This document shows, in pieces, positions 1 through 6,393 of a DNA stretch of 20,667 nt. Each line of letters begins with the position of its first letter. Positions within the stretch are counted from its first letter, which is position 1. Location of the stretch: IMG/VR virus record IMGVR_UViG_3300032299_000477, positions 1 to 20,667 of that record; one strand, written 5' to 3'. The notes under the pieces were generated by a model, which worked only from the letters and a program-made list of their open reading frames with translations, did not search any database and was not told the origin of the DNA. The stretch comes from a virus. A program made the position numbers and the translations under genes.

Positions 1-285
1 CAGACGTTCAACACCTCCGCCTCCGGCGTGGGTGAAGCCACGGTCAGCACCGGCGCGGTCTACGCGAATGTGTTGCTCGGTGGTGGTGCGTTTGGCGTTC
101 CGAGCCTGTCCTCGGTCGCCGCTTCCGGCTCGCCCTTCGCTCCGAAGGTCACGATTCTGGACGCAGCCGACAAGTCCGACCCCTACGGCCAGCGCGTTGT
201 TGCGTCCTTCAAGACGTTCTACGCCGCCAAGCAGCTCGACCCTCGGTTCTTCCGGGTGTTGTTCAGCAAGTCGAACTACTCGTAA
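1..285 (+). CDS. Major capsid protein, C-terminal part (5' truncated)
   Basis: The open frame enters from the left edge in frame 1 and stops at TAA 283-285, giving the last 94 residues. The end of the protein, with Y-G-Q-R-V-V-A-S-F-K-T-F-Y-A-A (about residues 67-81 of the visible part) followed by a short R-F-F-R-V-L-F-S-K-S strand, resembles the C-terminus of phage major capsid proteins of the N4 gp56-like type, where a similar 'GQ..V.SWKTFFA..' stretch precedes the final beta strand. It would form the icosahedral shell. A strong hairpin lies 45 bases downstream, as expected for a highly expressed capsid gene with its own terminator. The assignment rests on recalled family resemblance and on its place ahead of tail genes. 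Another virion structural protein cannot be excluded because the N-terminal fold is outside the window. Confidence 0.62.
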   Translation, partial: QTFNTSASGVGEATVSTGAVYANVLLGGGAFGVPSLSSVAASGSPFAPKVTILDAADKSDPYGQRVVASFKTFYAAKQLDPRFFRVLFSKSNYS

Positions 286-329
286 TTCTAATGGGAGCCA
301 TGCTGATTATCGGTATGGGTCCCCGGAAG

Positions 330-355
330 GCGGGGGAGGGTAAAACCTCCCCCGC
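330..355 (+). terminator. GC-rich hairpin after capsid gene, likely terminator or attenuator
   Basis: A perfect 10-bp inverted repeat (GCGGGGGAGG at 330-339 with CCTCCCCCGC at 346-355) encloses a 6-base loop. It lies between the capsid stop codon and the ribosome binding site at 366-371 of the next gene. The downstream tail (TCCTTCC) is pyrimidine-rich but not a clean U-run, so it may act as a leaky terminator that lowers transcription past the capsid gene, or as an mRNA 3'-end stabiliser. Confidence 0.7.
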
Positions 356-377
356 TCCTTCCACCAAGGAGAAGTCG

Positions 378-635
378 ATGAAAGAAGGTATGGTTAAACT
401 TCCTCTGTCCATGTTTGAAATCAGCGAGGGCGAGGAAAATTCCGCGCCTGAAGTTGGCGACATGGTGGAACTCGAAGGCAAAGTGGATCGTATCGAAGGC
501 GATATGGCTATCGTGAGCGTGAGCAATGCGATGGCTGAAGAGTCTGAATCCGAAGAATCCAACAAGCCCGAGATGTCCGAGGAAGACCGGATGATGAAGA
601 TGGCCGAGGAGTCTGACAAGGAGAACTACGCCTAA
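378..635 (+). CDS. Small acidic protein, unknown function
   Basis: An 85-residue protein. The ATG at 378 is chosen because a good Shine-Dalgarno sequence (AAGGAG, 366-371) sits 6 bases upstream. Extending to an earlier ATG at 291 would run the gene through the terminator-like hairpin. Residues 1-50 include an alternating hydrophobic stretch (V-G-D-M-V-E-L-E-G-K-V-D-R-I) that looks like small beta strands. Residues 52-85 are dominated by Glu, Ser, Asp and Met and are probably disordered. There are no cysteines, no signal peptide and no membrane segment. It is not the usual head decoration protein as far as can be seen. Its place directly after the capsid gene fits a minor virion or assembly factor, but that is inference from position only. 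The stop overlaps the next start by one base (TAATG). Confidence 0.7.
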   Translation: MKEGMVKLPLSMFEISEGEENSAPEVGDMVELEGKVDRIEGDMAIVSVSNAMAEESESEESNKPEMSEEDRMMKMAEESDKENYA

Positions 636-925
636 TGCCGATCTACCAGTACGAAGACACCCGCAACGGATCTGTCGTCGAACTGGAGAAACCGGTGGCG
701 GAACGGGACTCAGTCCCGCGTTACCTTAAAAGGTTCCAAGTGCCACAAAGATTGAGCCTAGTGGGGGTTGGCGAACCCCTCGACAATCCGCTGGGAGTCA
801 ATCAAACAAACTTAATGAAGGGGTACTATCGCCAAGAACAAAAGCTTGGCAGTAGATTCAAAAGTAACTTCACGCCAGATAGTATCAAACGTGAAGCGCT
901 AAGGAGAAAAAAATATGTCAAATGA
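635..925 (+). CDS. Cys-less FmdB-like small protein, unknown function
   Basis: A 96-residue basic protein whose start overlaps the previous stop (TAATG). The first 28 residues (M-P-I-Y-Q-Y-E-D-T-R-N-G then V-V-E-L) follow the pattern of FmdB/CxxC zinc-ribbon proteins, which begin M-P-I-Y-E-Y and carry two CxxC pairs. Here there is no cysteine anywhere in the protein, so it cannot bind zinc that way. The C-terminal third (about residues 60-96) is rich in Lys and Arg and may bind nucleic acid or an acidic partner. The next gene starts 11 bases before this one ends, suggesting coupled translation. No function is assigned; the zinc-ribbon resemblance is short and could be convergent. Confidence 0.65.
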   Translation: MPIYQYEDTRNGSVVELEKPVAERDSVPRYLKRFQVPQRLSLVGVGEPLDNPLGVNQTNLMKGYYRQEQKLGSRFKSNFTPDSIKREALRRKKYVK

Positions 926-1109
926 GTTATTTCGCAGCCCGATTAAGGCTAAGAATAAAACTGTAAGAATTGTGAGTACGCCCTTTGAGAACGTAATTGA
1001 GTTTACGGCAAGCTCCAGCGGCGGCACTGTTAATACAGTTGCAACCGCCCCTGCGTCCTTGAATGTAACTCTCAACGGCACTTCCTACCGCATCGCGTTG
1101 CACAGCTAA
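915..1109 (+). CDS. Small beta-rich protein, unknown function
   Basis: A 64-residue protein with a clear ribosome binding site (AAGGAG at 901-906, 8 bases before ATG). It overlaps the end of the previous gene by 11 bases and the next start by one base. After a basic N-terminus (residues 5-17, R-S-P-I-K-A-K-N-K) the sequence alternates hydrophobic and Thr/Ser residues (T-V-R-I-V-S-T, V-I-E-F-T-A, L-N-V-T-L-N-G), as in small beta-sandwich virion proteins. No signal peptide or membrane segment is seen. It could be a minor structural or adhesion component of the particle; the evidence is composition and neighbourhood only. Confidence 0.65.
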   Translation: MSNELFRSPIKAKNKTVRIVSTPFENVIEFTASSSGGTVNTVATAPASLNVTLNGTSYRIALHS

Positions 1110-1351
1110 TGCGCCTTTTATCCAGACTTACTCTGGGTGAAGCGGGGACGACCATTGCAACCTCTGCTTCCACCAATGATGGATCTTTCGATGGCGTTAC
1201 GGCTCTCTCGGCTGGAACCATCGGGCTGACCATCAGTGGCGTGACGCACACGGGACTCGCCCTAGCTGGCGGGGCAACGGTTGTTGGGGATATTTCCCAA
1301 GTAATCCTGTCGTCCGGTGGGCCTATCGCAATCTACGTCCGCAAGGACTAA
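1109..1351 (+). CDS. Small Gly/Thr-rich beta protein, unknown function
   Basis: An 80-residue protein that begins with a one-base stop/start overlap (TAATG). Most of it is Gly, Ala, Thr, Ser and Ile/Val in alternating order (for example T-I-G-L-T-I-S-G-V-T-H-T-G-L-A-L), typical of phage decoration or fibre-associated beta proteins. It has no catalytic motif, cysteine or signal peptide. With the gene before it, it forms a pair of very small beta-rich proteins between the capsid and tail modules. Decoration or head-fibre attachment is plausible but not shown. Confidence 0.6.
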   Translation: MRLLSRLTLGEAGTTIATSASTNDGSFDGVTALSAGTIGLTISGVTHTGLALAGGATVVGDISQVILSSGGPIAIYVRKD

Positions 1352-1355
1352 ATTT

Positions 1356-1490
1356 GTGGTTAGGGCGTTGACGCTCTGCCTTCTGCTTGCCGGGTGCAAG
1401 CCGGAGCAGGGCGTTGACGACTTCCCAGAAACCATCTACCCTAATACCCCAACGATGCAGAGCGCAGTTGACGCAATGGAGACAAAATAA
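1356..1490 (+). CDS. Tiny predicted lipoprotein (44 aa)
   Basis: This 135-base frame starts at GTG 1356, 8 bases after AAGGA (1343-1347), and stops at TAA 1488-1490, whose last A opens the next gene. It exactly fills the gap between its neighbours. Residues 1-14 (V-V-R-A-L-T-L-C-L-L-L-A-G-C) make a short basic-plus-hydrophobic signal ending in a textbook lipobox, L-A-G-C, with Cys14 as the expected lipidated residue. The mature part of about 31 residues is polar and acidic and has several prolines. A lipoprotein from a phage would be sorted to the membrane of a Gram-negative host. Possible jobs are an outer-membrane spanin subunit or an exclusion factor, but no inner-membrane spanin partner is obvious, so the function stays open. 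Confidence 0.6.
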   Translation: MVRALTLCLLLAGCKPEQGVDDFPETIYPNTPTMQSAVDAMETK

Positions 1491-1903
1491 TGGGCCGCCA
1501 GTGGAACACGATTATTGAGAGCTTGGGACCGCTTTCCGGCGGGACCATGTCGATTAACGCCAACCTAACAGAGTTAGAGGCGTTGGTTACAACCCTTCAA
1601 GCTGACGTTGCCGATGGCGTGCGCATCCCCAACGCCACAACTGGCGGAACTGGCCCTACTACATTTACATCCACTAGCTATGGAACAATTGCAACCTCGT
1701 CAACAGCTAGGCTCGGATGTACTATTTTTAACGAAGGTGCTGGTAGACTATATGTAACATTGGGTACTAGAACAACCTCAACAACTTCATATACCGTTAG
1801 CGTTGGAAGTGGAGAGTATTACGAAGTTCCAATGAACTACACTGGACTTATTGGCGGAATTTTTGGCACAGCAGGAACAGCCAGAGTAACAGTATTGAGC
1901 TAG
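1490..1903 (+). CDS. Putative small tail or adhesin protein, beta-rich
   Basis: A 137-residue protein starting by a one-base overlap with the lipoprotein stop. The N-terminal part (residues 1-45) looks helical (L-T-E-L-E-A-L-V-T-T-L-Q-A-D-V) and could trimerise. The rest is Thr/Ser/Gly-rich beta sequence containing T-S-Y-G-T near residue 63, a motif also seen in the two larger fibre-like proteins encoded at 3346-3969 and 3971-5485. The DNA becomes markedly AT-rich from about 1650, within this gene. A helix-plus-beta-head layout fits a small fibre or adhesin tip. The exact role is inferred from layout and neighbours. Confidence 0.6.
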   Translation: MGRQWNTIIESLGPLSGGTMSINANLTELEALVTTLQADVADGVRIPNATTGGTGPTTFTSTSYGTIATSSTARLGCTIFNEGAGRLYVTLGTRTTSTTSYTVSVGSGEYYEVPMNYTGLIGGIFGTAGTARVTVLS

Positions 1904-1912
1904 AGGTAAACT

Positions 1913-2674
1913 GTGCCTCTGTACTCAACAGCTTGCCCACTTCCTATAAACAGGAAGATATTTAGGCATAGAGGATCTGCTCCATTTTCACCAGCAGATT
2001 TAACTGGCCTAGCTCTTTGGCTCAAGGCTGATGCTGGCGTTACTCTGTCTGGATCAGACGTTACAGCGTGGGCAGATCAAAGTGGGAATGGGAAAAATAT
2101 GACTTCCGATATTTCTCCAACTTTTGAAAGCAACGCAAAGAATGGAAAGCCTGCAATTGCATTTAGTGGGGACAGAATGACTGGATTAGGAATTTTCACC
2201 GGATCAGAGAGCAGAACATTCTTTGTTGTTTACTACACAGACAATACAGACTCAGTATCAAACACAATTTGCGGACAGAACAATCTTTCGGCAAGTGACA
2301 TTGGGACATTTTTTATGATGCAAGCAAGAAATGATTTCTTAGATTCTAGTCCATATCTAGCTTGTTATAATGCTGATTTATCTGGCCCTGCGTATGTAAA
2401 TAATGTATGGAATATAGCAACAGCAGACTACGACGGAACAACTGCAAATCTTTATGCAAATGGATCACTTGTTAACTCTGGAGAAATTGCCGTAGATACA
2501 TACAATTTTGGAAATTGTTTTACTATTGGATGTTTTTATGAGCCAGCGTTTTCTGATTATGCGGAATTTTTTGGTGGCAAATTGTGCGAAATTATTGCCT
2601 ACAATCGAGTCCTTAATGGAACAGAGCGTGGGCAAGTAAATACATATCTTAACACTAAATATGCAATTTATTAA
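1913..2674 (+). CDS. LamG/concanavalin A-like lectin domain protein
   Basis: A 253-residue protein starting at GTG 1913, with AGAGG (1902-1906) six bases upstream. From about residue 28 it shows the concanavalin A-like (LamG) pattern: L-A-L-W-L-K-A-D-A-G-V, then V-T-A-W-A-D-Q-S-G-N-G-K-N, then P-A-I-A-F-S-G-D, a central T-F-F-V-V-Y-Y strand, W-N-I-A-T-A-D-Y-D-G-T-T-A-N-L-Y-A-N-G, and a closing C-E-I-I-A-Y-N-R-V-L. These are hallmarks of lectin-like jelly-roll modules in phage tail fibres and environmental adhesins, which bind glycans. It probably acts on the virion in host-surface recognition. The gene is distinctly AT-rich compared with the capsid and nozzle genes, suggesting acquisition or fast exchange. 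Confidence 0.78.
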   Translation: MPLYSTACPLPINRKIFRHRGSAPFSPADLTGLALWLKADAGVTLSGSDVTAWADQSGNGKNMTSDISPTFESNAKNGKPAIAFSGDRMTGLGIFTGSESRTFFVVYYTDNTDSVSNTICGQNNLSASDIGTFFMMQARNDFLDSSPYLACYNADLSGPAYVNNVWNIATADYDGTTANLYANGSLVNSGEIAVDTYNFGNCFTIGCFYEPAFSDYAEFFGGKLCEIIAYNRVLNGTERGQVNTYLNTKYAIY

Positions 2675-2816
2675 ACTAATTTTAATCTGCCTTGTTGTGT
2701 CATCCTGCTCGCCCGCCCGTGCCGGAGGGGATGTGAATTTGAAAACCCGCAGTAGCTTCGGCGAAACGGCCCCCCTCACGCAAGATGAGGGTGTGTTTTT
2801 TGGGGAGGGCATCTAG
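2661..2816 (+). CDS. Second tiny predicted lipoprotein (51 aa)
   Basis: The frame starts at ATG 2661, inside the last 14 bases of the lectin gene, and ends at TAG 2814-2816, three bases before the next ATG. Residues 1-16 (M-Q-F-I-K-L-I-L-I-C-L-V-V-S-S-C) form a hydrophobic leader with a lipobox-compatible V-S-S-C and Cys16. Signal peptidase I cleavage after A-R-A (residues 19-21) is an alternative. The mature part is short and polar, ending in an acidic stretch. There is no strong ribosome binding site, so translation may depend on coupling to the lectin gene. It sits just ahead of a possible membrane/lysis pair (2820-3345), so an outer-membrane lysis lipoprotein is possible but unproven. Confidence 0.5.
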   Translation: MQFIKLILICLVVSSCSPARAGGDVNLKTRSSFGETAPLTQDEGVFFGEGI

Positions 2817-2819
2817 TCC

Positions 2820-3101
2820 ATGTGGAAAACACTCGCCATCTGGCTCACCAATTTGAGTTTGCGTTTCTTGATGACGCAAAAGGAGTACGCCTGTTTCAGG
2901 GAGGCGTTGAGGTTTGCCGGGGAGAACAACACGGTGGCGAGGGAAACGAAGTACATCGGGAAGGTGAAGCACCTGCTATCCGTCAACCGCTCGATCAAGC
3001 GCATTGTAGAGGAGGGTCGGGATCGGGACGAGATTGTGGACGCTGTCGTGCATCTGGCCGTTGCGTTAAAGTATCTGGAGGGTAGGGGTCGTGAGTCTTG
3101 A
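2820..3101 (+). CDS. Small helical basic protein, unknown function
   Basis: A 93-residue protein preceded by GGAGG (2804-2808). Residues 1-18 are rich in Trp, Leu and Phe with few charges and may be an amphipathic or weakly membrane-associated helix. The rest is strongly helical and charged (Y-I-G-K-V-K-H-L-L, I-V-E-E-G-R-D-R-D-E-I-V). The last 11 bases overlap the start of the XhlA-like gene, implying coupled expression. Overlapping frames on the minus strand (2700-2972 and 2813-3004) are weaker because they lack start signals and oppose the operon. It could be a lysis accessory protein or a small virion component; no family was recognised. Confidence 0.6.
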   Translation: MWKTLAIWLTNLSLRFLMTQKEYACFREALRFAGENNTVARETKYIGKVKHLLSVNRSIKRIVEEGRDRDEIVDAVVHLAVALKYLEGRGRES

Positions 3102-3345
3102 CGAGATCCATGATCTTCGGGAAAAATTCGGGTCGATGGCCGAGCGGCTGGCTAGGATGGAAGAACGCCAAGTTACCCTGATCGGGATGGTGGAACGCTC
3201 CCTATCCAGCTTTGGCGACCTGTCCAATAGGGTGACTTCCCTGGAACACCTTAAAACCAAGATGCTCCTTGTGGCAGGCTCGATTGGTGCTATTGTCAGT
3301 GTGGTCTGGGATGCCGTCCGCTCCAGACTTACCCCAGGAGGATAA
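3091..3345 (+). CDS. XhlA/holin-like coiled-coil membrane protein
   Basis: An 84-residue protein starting at GTG 3091, nine bases after GGAGG (3077-3081). Residues 3-55 form an amphipathic heptad-like helix (L-D-E-I-H-D-L-R-E-K-F, then R-M-E-E-R-Q-V-T-L, then L-S-N-R-V-T-S-L-E). Residues 57-76 are one hydrophobic segment (M-L-L-V-A-G-S-I-G-A-I-V-S-V-V), followed by a basic tail. This cytoplasmic coiled-coil plus C-terminal membrane anchor is the layout of the hemolysin XhlA family and related holin-associated phage proteins, which help open the inner membrane at lysis. No endolysin gene is adjacent. Other single-span phage membrane proteins share the layout, so lysis is a likely but not certain role. 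Confidence 0.6.
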   Translation: MSLDEIHDLREKFGSMAERLARMEERQVTLIGMVERSLSSFGDLSNRVTSLEHLKTKMLLVAGSIGAIVSVVWDAVRSRLTPGG

Positions 3346-3969
3346 ATGCCCACTTTAGGTACACAGAATATTTCGACCAGCTATCCGCAGCTATTAAAGG
3401 TTGCCACCACCAGCCCGATCAGCGGATCGCTTCAGGCTATTACCAGCGGCGATAATATCTCATCCGCATTGTCCCTTTCGACCACAGAAGTAAGAAGCAC
3501 CGGCTCTTTGGCGGTGGATGGAACCAGCCTTCTTTCCGGCATTGTTACTTTCGGAACCAGCCTAACGGCATCCACTGGAACCGCAACGCTAGGCACGATT
3601 GCCTCAACCACTATCAACAATAGCGGTCTTGCCACAGTTGGCACTCTCCAAGTTGCAACGAGTAGCACTGGTCCAAAAATAACCAATGTTTCCTATGGCA
3701 CATTTGCCTTTACTAGCGCAACGGTTCAGACACACGCTGCCAACGATACGACAACTGGCACATTTGGGTTGCCATGTCAGCTTGGCGACATTGTGATTGC
3801 TTCGATCAATAGTCTTGGATCAACCACTGGCGCTGGAGCTTTGATTTCAACAAGTTTCTTTCCGATAGCAACGGATGTTGTCGAATACAACATAATCGGA
3901 AAAGGCACAACCGCTGGGACAATTCCAGCAGGAACAATCTTCGCAACCGCACTGAGGTTTACAGCTTAA
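3346..3969 (+). CDS. Thr/Ser-rich tail fibre-like protein
   Basis: A 207-residue protein with a strong Shine-Dalgarno sequence (AGGAGG, 3336-3341) and a start directly after the previous stop. Residues 30-110 are repetitive Thr/Ser/Gly/Ala sequence with short regularly spaced hydrophobics (L-S-T-T-E-V-R-S-T-G-S-L-A-V-D-G, T-G-T-A-T-L-G-T-I-A-S), as in beta-solenoid fibre shafts. The motif N-V-S-Y-G-T near residue 115 recurs in the next, larger fibre protein. The C-terminal 90 residues are a more complex beta domain (G-L-P-C-Q-L-G-D-I-V-I-A-S-I) that may form a trimeric head. It has no chaperone or peptidase motif. It probably belongs to the tail or to a side fibre. Confidence 0.68.
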   Translation: MPTLGTQNISTSYPQLLKVATTSPISGSLQAITSGDNISSALSLSTTEVRSTGSLAVDGTSLLSGIVTFGTSLTASTGTATLGTIASTTINNSGLATVGTLQVATSSTGPKITNVSYGTFAFTSATVQTHAANDTTTGTFGLPCQLGDIVIASINSLGSTTGAGALISTSFFPIATDVVEYNIIGKGTTAGTIPAGTIFATALRFTA

Positions 3970-3970
3970 T

Positions 3971-5485
3971 ATGGCTATTAAATTCAATCGCTCCCAGACC
4001 TTTGCCACCAACGGCACGGTGACTGCCGCCGGGTTGCACAACCTGATTGACGGCACGGACATCTATCAGGCGTTAATCACCGACCAGACCAACCTTACTT
4101 CGGTTGGCTCTGCCGACGAGCTATTGATTGCCGATGCGGATCTGACCGCAAATGACGCGCCTCGCGCCGTTACGGTAAACGAGTTGTTTGAGGATGCGCT
4201 GACGATCAGCACCTACACCAACGCCAATATCAATAACATTTCCTACGGCACATCCACCGGCACTCGGATTGTTTCCACCAATGCCTCGATCACGACAGGA
4301 ACGATCCCGAATCTTACCTCTAGCACGGCCAGCATCACCATCGGAACCATCCCGACCCTAACCGCCGGAACCACGACATCGACCGCCGCCAACATCACCA
4401 ACGGAACGATCCAGACTCTTACCTCCAGCACTGCGACGATTACAGGCGGAATTAGTAGCACTTCTGGAACGATACCAACCCTAGTTGCAACAACCCTCAT
4501 TACCACAGGCACAGGCACAGCCGCAACCCCAGCAATCGTTCCAACAGGCGATACTAATACAGGCATATTCTTCCCCGCCGCCGACACGATTGCGGCGACT
4601 ACGCAAGGCACCGAACGACTCCGTATTGATTCGAGTGGTCGAGTTGGGATTGGGGTTGCACCATCAAACTACAAACTTGAGATTGATGGTACTGGGGCAA
4701 ATGGCGGATTTGTAGCAGGAGGATCATTAAATGGTGGTCAGTCTGGTGGTGATTATGACAGTATAGGATATAATTTCAGGCCAACGAACTCAAGCGATGT
4801 ATATAACTACAACTTAAACGATACTTCATCAAGAATTGAATTTTATAACGGCGGTTTTCTTTTTAAGACTGCATCATCTGGAATTGCTGGGAATGCGATA
4901 ACCTACGCAGAACGCCTCCGTATTGCCTCTGCTGGTCAAATCGGAATCGGTGGAGCAAACTACGGAACAAGCGGTCAGGTTCTAACAAGCAATGGAGCGG
5001 CTGCTGCTCCTAGTTGGCAGGCTGCTGGAAAAATTCTTCAGGTTGTAAGCGCAACAACTTCTTCAGTTGTAACCTGCGGAACCACAATTCCGTGGGACGA
5101 CACAATCCCACAAATAACAGAGGGCAACGAGGTTCTAAATCTTACAATTACACCGCTTTCCGCAACATCGGCTCTTTATATTAAATTTGATGCCAGTGGT
5201 TCAGCAAGCGGAGCCGTGAACAATGCGGCTACTATCGCATTTTTCAAGGATTCTGTAGCAAATGCGATTTATGCAACACAAGTTCACTTTTGGAACGCAA
5301 TTGGTTATGGAAACAAATTTAATGCAAGCTACAAGGAAAACTCATCATCCACAACATCAAGAACATATCGTGTTAGGGTCGGGGCAGATTCTCCAACTAT
5401 TTATATAAATGGCAATGGTTCTGGAGCAAGAAGGTACGGGGGCGTAAGCACAGCTATTCTTGAGATATGGGAGGTTGAAGTATGA
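3971..5485 (+). CDS. Tail fibre protein with repeat shaft
   Basis: A 504-residue fibre protein. The N-terminal 75 residues (F-N-R-S-Q-T-F, then G-L-H-N-L-I-D-G-T) look like the part that docks on the tail. Residues 85-195 carry imperfect G-T-I-P-x-L-T repeats. At about 197-230 comes a segment common in environmental phage fibres: D-T-N-T-G-I-F-F-P-A-A-D-T-I-A followed by G-T-E-R-L-R-I-D-S-S-G-R-V-G-I-G. A second copy, E-R-L-R-I-A-S-A-G-Q-I-G-I-G, occurs near 314-327, bracketing a variable insert. The last 150 residues form a jelly-roll-like head that would bind the host surface. The DNA turns AT-rich after about 4680, so the receptor-binding part appears to have a different history from the shaft. 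There is no S74 autoprotease or chaperone motif. Confidence 0.8.
   Translation: MAIKFNRSQTFATNGTVTAAGLHNLIDGTDIYQALITDQTNLTSVGSADELLIADADLTANDAPRAVTVNELFEDALTISTYTNANINNISYGTSTGTRIVSTNASITTGTIPNLTSSTASITIGTIPTLTAGTTTSTAANITNGTIQTLTSSTATITGGISSTSGTIPTLVATTLITTGTGTAATPAIVPTGDTNTGIFFPAADTIAATTQGTERLRIDSSGRVGIGVAPSNYKLEIDGTGANGGFVAGGSLNGGQSGGDYDSIGYNFRPTNSSDVYNYNLNDTSSRIEFYNGGFLFKTASSGIAGNAITYAERLRIASAGQIGIGGANYGTSGQVLTSNGAAAAPSWQAAGKILQVVSATTSSVVTCGTTIPWDDTIPQITEGNEVLNLTITPLSATSALYIKFDASGSASGAVNNAATIAFFKDSVANAIYATQVHFWNAIGYGNKFNASYKENSSSTTSRTYRVRVGADSPTIYINGNGSGARRYGGVSTAILEIWEVEV
4298..4507 (+). repeat. Imperfect in-frame repeats in fibre shaft
   Basis: Four units begin GGAACnATnC at 4298, 4343, 4403 and 4466, giving spacings of 45, 60 and 63 bases, all multiples of three. 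At protein level each begins G-T-I-P/Q-x-L-T/V, followed by Ser/Thr runs ending in I-T-x. The first and third units share the nearly identical stretch encoding L-T-S-S-T-A. Such in-frame repeats fit a beta-solenoid shaft whose length can change by recombination. Confidence 0.75.
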
Positions 5486-5691
5486 TTTTTGGAGAAAATG
5501 TTACATCCGAATTAAAATGGCAATCAGTGCGCGGTTCTAGGAATAGACTTTTGGCCGAATCCGATTGGACACAACTTCAGGATTCAGCGTCAGACAAACA
5601 GGCATGGGCATCTTACAGGAATTTACTTAGGAATATACCGCAGGATTTTAGCACACCAGAAAGCATTGTTTGGCCTGAAAAGCCTCAGTAG
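5482..5691 (+). CDS. Tail assembly chaperone-like protein (Phage_tail_APC type)
   Basis: A 69-residue protein starting in a 4-base ATGA overlap with the fibre gene, with GGAGG at 5470-5474. The sequence R-N-R-L-L-A-E-S-D-W-T-Q-L (residues 21-33), then W-A-S-Y-R-N-L-L-R-N-I-P (42-53), and the ending S-I-V-W-P-E-K-P match the conserved pattern of small phage tail assembly chaperone proteins of the PF16778 type. That family pattern is R..R...L..SDWTQ..D......Q.W..YRQ.LR..P, closing with WP.KP. Members are usually found at the end of, or just after, fibre genes and are thought to assist fibre or tail assembly. Position and motif agree well. The gene shares the AT-rich composition of the distal fibre segment. 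Confidence 0.78.
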   Translation: MIFGENVTSELKWQSVRGSRNRLLAESDWTQLQDSASDKQAWASYRNLLRNIPQDFSTPESIVWPEKPQ

Positions 5692-5694
5692 TAT

Positions 5695-6393
5695 ATGACC
5701 CTCTCCGAAATCGCCCAATACGCAGGCGAGAAGGTCGGGAAGACTGATGCCGATACGCTGACCTTCCTCCAGAAAGCCGCAAGCTTGGCTTACCGCCGGG
5801 TCTGGAACTTTGCCCCCTGGCGCGAGACTGTCACCAGTTCCACCTACTCGGTCGGGACCAACCGCACCATTACCCTCGGAACCAACGTGGAGACTCCGCT
5901 CTCCGTATCTTATGACCAATCCGAAGTTGAACCCATCGACCTTGCCACCATCATCAGCCAAGACGCTGATCTGCTCGAAGACACCCGCACGGGTACTCCG
6001 GTGCTGTATCACTTTACTGGCCGCAATACGAGCGGAGTTGCACAGCTTGATCTGTATCCGCGATTGGCGGATACTGGAACCGTAAGTCTGCGGGTGGTGG
6101 AGAAGCTGAAATGCCTTACACGCACCAACATCATTGTGGACTTCCCGCCGACCACGCAGGCGTTGGGTGACGAGCTTCGCCTGCCCCATGTTCACCAGGT
6201 CGTGCTTTCGCTTACCCACGCCGATGCCCTAGAGCGTGAGCGGCAATACGCCAAGGCGCAGTCGGTCGTTCAGACCGCCAATGCCGACCTTGCGGCGATG
6301 GCTAATTACGAACTGAGTCAGGTTGGCGGGATAAAGCAGATCACTCCTTCCAGCTTAGGCGACCTTTCCACCGAAGAAATTACCGCCTCCTAA
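5695..6393 (+). CDS. Head-tail adaptor / tail tubular A-like protein
   Basis: A 232-residue protein just after the chaperone-like gene, at a sharp return to GC-rich DNA. The helical N-terminus (I-A-Q-Y-A-G-E-K-V-G, then L-T-F-L-Q-K-A-A-S-L-A-Y-R-R-V-W-N-F-A-P-W-R-E) followed by beta strands and then a long C-terminal helix (residues 165-205, L-P-H-V-H-Q-V-V-L-S-L-T-H-A-D-A-L-E-R) is the architecture of podovirus adaptor proteins such as the T7 gp11 or P22 gp4 type, which form the ring below the portal. The residue pattern R-V-W-N-F-A-P-W-R is typical of such adaptors, where the N-terminal helices are followed by a conserved W. The stop overlaps the nozzle gene by one base, which strengthens the connector assignment. 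Direct homology was not tested. Confidence 0.6.
   Translation: MTLSEIAQYAGEKVGKTDADTLTFLQKAASLAYRRVWNFAPWRETVTSSTYSVGTNRTITLGTNVETPLSVSYDQSEVEPIDLATIISQDADLLEDTRTGTPVLYHFTGRNTSGVAQLDLYPRLADTGTVSLRVVEKLKCLTRTNIIVDFPPTTQALGDELRLPHVHQVVLSLTHADALERERQYAKAQSVVQTANADLAAMANYELSQVGGIKQITPSSLGDLSTEEITAS

Noticed and set aside
2700-3004. Two minus-strand frames opposite the small genes before the XhlA-like gene
   Set aside because: They overlap several + strand genes that have ribosome binding sites and coupled junctions, and their products show no recognisable features.
5623-6219. A 198-codon open frame on the minus strand opposite the adaptor-like gene
   Set aside because: It lies wholly within well-supported + strand genes, has no ribosome binding site or domain, and its sequence looks like antisense of coding DNA.
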